Source: Sweltsa coloradensis | Lineage: Eukaryota; Arthropoda; Insecta; Plecoptera; Chloroperlidae | Direction of reading: 5' to 3' | Length of the DNA stretch: 64,000 bases | Assembly: GCA_024449915.1 (NCBI GenBank) | Contig: JAMZAV010000960.1 | Span: 186,001 to 250,000, forward strand | Shown: positions 59,336 to 64,000 of the stretch, in pieces | Layout of the letters: the number at the start of each line of letters is the position of its first letter | Position numbering within the stretch: the stretch's first letter is position 1 | The notes under the pieces: generated by a model | What the model was told of the DNA's origin: nothing | Database searches by the model: none | The model's input: only the letters and a program-made list of their open reading frames with translations | Program-made: the position numbers and the translations under genes

Positions 59336-62300
59336 TAAAAATATGCATAGTCCCTTTCAAATTTTAAACTGGATTGTAGAAAAAAAGTCGTCTTTAACCC
59401 CTTGGGGACAATCCTTTTAATGCCTTTTTAAGAAAAAAATATTATATGAGTAAAGTTTCAGCTTTAAATTTCCTCCTGTAGTCGGGTCCTCCCCTGGTTT
59501 ATACTAACAACACGGTTCCCTTTGGAAAACAGATTTTTTCTTCAACCCTGGGACAATCCTGTAATCCTGTAAAAAAAACATAAATTTTAAAATTTTAATG
59601 TTTCAGCTTTAGTTGCCCCCTGTAGCCGGGGCTTTCCCTGGTCTTAAAACTTCCAAAATGGGGGGGTTTAAAAAAGATCGTCTTAAACCCTGGTACAAAA
59701 CTCTGAAAAGCCTGATAAAAAACTATTATATATGTAAATTTAAACTTTAGTTTTCCTTTCCCGTAGCCGGTCTTCCTGGGGCTTTTACTTCAACATGGGT
59801 TTTTTGGAAAATAGAGTCTCTTTAACCCTTGGGACAAAACTCTGTAATGGGGCCTGATAAAAAACTATTTATTGTAATGTTTTTACTTTAGTTTTCCTCC
59901 AGTATTTCCCCCTCTTCCATGGGGCTTATTTCTTCAACATGGGGCTTGGGAAAAATTTAGTCGGCTTTAACCATGGTTTCAAACTCTGTAAGCCCGATAA
60001 AAAACATATTTTTATGTAATGTTTCAGCTTTAGTTGCCCCCTGTGCCGGGGCCCTTTCCCTGTCTTAAAACTTCAACATGGGTCTTTGGGAAAAAAGAGT
60101 CGTCTTTAACCCTGGGTTTCAATTTTCTTTAATGCCTGATAAGAAAAAAAATTATAAATTTTTAAAGTTTAGCTTTAGTTTCCTCCTGTAGCGGGGGCCT
60201 CCAAAGGTCTTATCTTTTTAAAAAAGGGGTTTTGGAAAAAATTTGGGCGGCTTCAACCCTGGGTTTAATTCTTTAATGCCTGGAAAAAAAAACATATTAA
60301 TTTTGGGAAATTTTTAGCTTTAGTTGCCTCCTGTAGCCGGGGCCTCCATGGTCCCTTTTACTTCAACATGGGTCTTGGAAAAAAGAGTCTCCTTTAACCA
60401 TGGTAAAATCTCTGTAATGCCCGATAAGAAAAAATATTTATATGTAATTTTCAGCTTTAGTTTTCCTCCAGTAGCCGGGGCCCCCCCTGGTCTTATACTT
60501 TCCCAAAATGGGCTTGGAAAATTAGTCGTCTTAACCCCTGGGTTTTAATCTCTGTAAAGCCTGAAAAAAACATATTATATATTAATGGGTTTTAGCTTTA
60601 TTGCCTCCTGTAAGCCGGGGCTTCCATTTCTTATACTTCAAAAATGGGGCTTTGGGAAAAATTTAGTCTTTTTCAACCATGGTACAATCTCCCGTAAGCC
60701 TGATAAGAAAACTATTAATATGAAGTTTTTAGCTTTAGTTGCCTCCTGTAGCCGGGTCTTCCATGGTCTTGTTCTTAAATATGGGTCTTGGAAAATTGAG
60801 TCGTCTTCAACCAAAGGGTTTAATTCTGTAATGCCCGATAAAAAACATATTAAAAATATGTAAAGTTTCAACTTTAGTTGCCCCTGTAGCCGGGGGTTCC
60901 TGGGGCCTTTTAAATTTTAACATGGGTCTTGGAAAATTGAGTCCCTCCTTTACCCTGGTTCAAACTCTGTAATCCTGATAAGAAAACAAAATTTTATAGT
61001 AATGTTCAGCTTTAGTTGCCTCCTGTACCCCGGGGCTTCCATGGTCCCCCCCCTTTTATTCAACCTGGGGCTTGGAAATTGAGTCGTCTTTAACCATGGT
61101 ACAAAACTCTGTAAAGCCTGTAAGAAAACATATTATATTTTGTAATTTTTCACTTTTGTTTTCCTCCAGTAGCCCGGGGCTTCCCCGGGGCTTATACTTC
61201 AATGGGGCTTGGAAAATTGATTTTCTTTTAACCATGGTTTAAAAAAAAAATCTCTGTAAAGCCTGATAAGAAAAAAATTTTATATGTAATGGTTTTGCTT
61301 TTGTTGCCCCCCTGTAGCTGGGTCCCCCCATGGGCTTACTTCAAAATGGTCTTGGAAAAATTTAGCGTCTTCAAACCCTGGCCAATCTTTTGTAAAGGGC
61401 CCGATAAGAAAAAAATATTTTTAAAAAGTAAAGTTTTTAGCTTTTGTTGCCTCCTGTAGCCGGGTCCCTTTCCCTGGTCTTATACTTCAACATGGGTCTT
61501 GGAAAAATTTTGGTCGTCTTCCAAACCCTGGTACCCAAACTCTTAAAGGGCCCGTAAGAAAAAATATTATATATTTAATGTTTCAGCTTTTTGTTTTTCC
61601 TCCTGTTTGCCCGGGGTTTTTCCCTGGTCCCTTTTACTTTAACATGGGGGCTTGGAAAATTGGTCGTCTTCAACCCTGGCACAATTTTCCCGTAATGCCT
61701 GAAAAAGAAAACATATTAATAAGTAAAGTTTTTAAACTTTTGTTGCCCCCTGTATCGGGGCCCTCCATGGTCTTATACAAAACAAAGGGTCTTTTAAAGC
61801 AATTTATCTTCAACCCTTTGGGACAATTCTGTAAAAGCCTGATAAGGGAAAAAATATTATATTGAATGGTTTTTAGCCCTTTTTTGCCCCCCTGTAGCCG
61901 GGCCCCCATGGTCCCTTTTTCTTTAACATGGGGCTTGGAAAATAGAGTCGTCTTCAAACCATGGGGAAAAATCTCTGTAATGCCCGATTTAAAAAAACAT
62001 AAATTTATATGTAAAGTTTTTAGCTTTATTTGGGCCTTTCCCGTTTGCTGGTTCCCTTTCCCTGGTCCTTAACTTCAACTGGGTCCTTTGGGAAAAATTT
62101 AGTCGTCTTCACCTGGCCCAAAAAAATCCTGTAATCCGGGTAAGAAAAAAATATTAAAATAGGGAATGTTTCAGCTTTAGTTGCCTCCCGTAGCTGGGGG
62201 CCTCCAAAGGTCTTATACTAAGACATGGGTCTTGGGAAAACGGGGGGGTTTCTCCATCATGCCTGTTAAGTTAGATATTATACAAGTTTTTTAATTAACT

Positions 62301-62480
62301 GTATTTTCCTCCCGTAGCCGGGTGGGCCCTGGAAATAATACATAAGCATGGGGGCGCGGAAAACCAACTGTCTTTTAAACCCTGGCCCAAACTCTGTAAA
62401 ACCGTTTTTTTGGGGATTATACAAGTTTTTAAATTCAGTTTTTTATTTCTTCAGTATTCGGGTCCTTCCCTGGTCTAGAG
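59336..62480 (+). repeat. ~137-bp satellite array, subfamily B
   Basis: About 22 units with TTCAACCATGGTACAATCTC, TGTAATGCCTGATAAGAAAA, CATATTATATATGTAATGTT, CAGCTTTAGTTGCCTCCTGT, AGCCGGGTCTTCCATGGTC and TTATACTTCAACATGGGTCT in order. It is homologous to the 39.6 kb family but differs consistently in the GATAAGAAAACAT block and in ATGGGTCTTGGAAAAT. The last units (62160-62480) drift toward the other subfamily (TTAAGTTAGATATTATACAA). All frames here are translations of the repeat. Confidence 0.85.
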
Positions 62481-64000
62481 GGCCAGAGCCGTCCCCTATC
62501 GGGGGCCGTTAATTAGGACAATTAAAATTTTTGTTTTTTTATTTATCTTTTGCCCCGGAGGGATCTTTAAGACGCCTGTAAAAGGGGGGACTTCTCCCCG
62601 AGTTTTTTTTTTCTGCTGAGTCCCGGCTACTTTTTGTATTTATTTTTTTACGTATTATTTTTAATTTTTTAACGTCTATCTTATTTTAAAAATTAAATCT
62701 GAAATTTTCATAGGTTTGGAAAAACTAAATTGAAGATAAATTTGGGTACGTAGTAAAACTTTGTGAACTTTTTGATAAACATAGTTTTTTAAGTATTTTA
62801 AGTAAAATGTATGTAAGAAAATCAATATACAAAAAATAACAAAAGTTAAAAAAATTATAAAAAAAATCAATTTTAAAAACGGAATAAAAATGGGAAAAAT
62901 ACTGAAAAAAGCGATATTTTAAAAATGGCTGGGTTTTTAATTTTAATTTTCCGTCTAACCGCGACCTAAGGTCACCTTGGGTGTATTTAATATATTTTTT
63001 GATCTGAAAGGGCTGAAACCAAAACTATCCCGAACTCCCCCGCTTCACTTGCTGTCTGTGAACACTGCAACTATAGCTTGATAATTTTCCATTGACCCAC
63101 GGGGACCGGGTTATACAATGGCATGATATCCCAAACCCACATGGATAGACTTTTAGGGGGCCCCTATAGCCAAAAACCCCCCTAGGGGGGGTTGGGATGG
63201 GGGGGGGGGGGGAGTTTTTGGCCAGAAACATCTTCCCCGCCCAAATAACACAAAGAATACCCCCTCACTACCTTGTATACAACACAGTACCCTTTGCACA
63301 CGGGGAAAAGCTATATAACCCTTTTTAGAAGTGTTTTTCCCTATTTTTTTCCCACTTTGAAGAAGGTCCCATGTGGGTTTTTAAAGGGCGAAACCCCGAC
63401 GCTCTCGGAGGCGATCTGACCCAAAGAAAGTTGACGGCCAGACACCAATCCGGATGATGATGATGATGGGCCCTCGTTGCGTTTAGCAAGGGTCGGTTGG
63501 GGGTGTTTTAAAGGGAGACTCTTCAGTAAAGAACGAATCTGTAAAAAAAAAATTGTTTCGCATGGGTTTTTTTGAGATGAATTTTCCTCCTAATTACTTT
63601 AAAAAAGGAAAAGTAAAAAATGAAGGTGAAAAAAAAGTTTTCCCAGGGAGTGGTTAATTTTTTAAAATAAAAAGTGGGGGGGACGTTTTTGAAAGATCTC
63701 GCAATCTTAGGAGCGGGTGGGGGGGGTGCAGTTTAAGCAGTGGTGGTGTCCCTCCAAAAAATTTTTTTGGGGCCCTATAAGCCTTTCCCCTGGCAAAATG
63801 ATTATTTTGTACATTGAAATTTCCCGGGGGGGGCTCCCCTTTGCCATCGGGGCCCGGGGGGCAAAAGGGGCCCCCCCAAAAATTTTGGGGGTTTTTTCGA
63901 GTGTTACAGGTTATTTTAAAATGAGGTTTTATTTTTTGTATGCCCCCGTAAATCATGTATATCCTGAATTTTTTTTAAAAAAAATTGGGTGAATGTTTCC
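62481..64000. other. AT-rich non-satellite flank
   Basis: The satellite ends near 62480 at a GGTCTAGAGGGCC word. Beyond it is AT-rich DNA (62520-63000) followed by a GC-richer part with long G and C runs (63150-63210, 63830-63880) that look like consensus errors. A GAT trinucleotide run lies at 63453-63468. No gene can be supported: the 100-codon frame at 63654-63956 is driven by homopolymers. Confidence 0.5.

Overview
The window reads as non-coding, repeat-rich nuclear DNA of an animal, most likely an arthropod. The reasons are strongly AT-rich intergenic sequence, many short transposable-element relics, a 5S-rRNA-derived SINE, and tens of kilobases of satellite DNA. I found no protein-coding gene I can support. 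The longest open frame is 163 codons (14362-14853), and nearly all other frames are translations of repeats. No rRNA operon, intact tRNA gene, CRISPR array, prokaryotic operon or viral gene was seen. I cannot name the species.

Left half (1 to about 35.5 kb): AT-rich sequence with dispersed mobile elements. Main families: (i) five copies of a repeat ending in a TTTA-rich tail, probably a non-LTR retrotransposon 3' end or a SINE mobilised by one; (ii) two related families of non-autonomous elements with a GGATGAGC / GCTCATCC subterminal inverted repeat, a central minisatellite, and a 3' hairpin followed by CTAG|T. Their layout resembles DINE-1/HINE (Helentron-associated) elements. Seven copies form a 4.6 kb same-strand cluster at 20.8-25.4 kb, with one likely nested insertion and one head-to-tail junction; (iii) a 5S-derived SINE (17.5-17.85 kb); (iv) a 478-bp palindromic element flanked by TA (33.93-34.40 kb); (v) a 650-bp segment bounded by perfect 99-bp inverted repeats (29.2-29.85 kb); (vi) several short tRNA-like SINE relics.

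Right half (about 35.6 to 62.5 kb): a compound satellite. Arrays of a ~65-bp monomer alternate with arrays of a ~136-137-bp monomer, and an X segment of roughly 400-680 bp recurs between cycles, so the order 65-bp array, 137-bp array, X repeats several times as a higher-order repeat. A GC-rich ~52-bp repeat lies at 54.65-55.17 kb and, diverged, at 56.95-57.34 kb; between them sits about 1.8 kb of AT-rich sequence with a tRNA-derived SINE. A last block holds a 65-bp array followed by a distinct 137-bp subfamily (59.3-62.5 kb).

From about 36 kb to the end, base quality looks poor. Homopolymer runs replace expected bases even in non-repetitive stretches, which suggests an under-polished long-read consensus. 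Monomer counts, array edges and divergence there are approximate. Element names rest on structure and remembered family features; no database search was possible.
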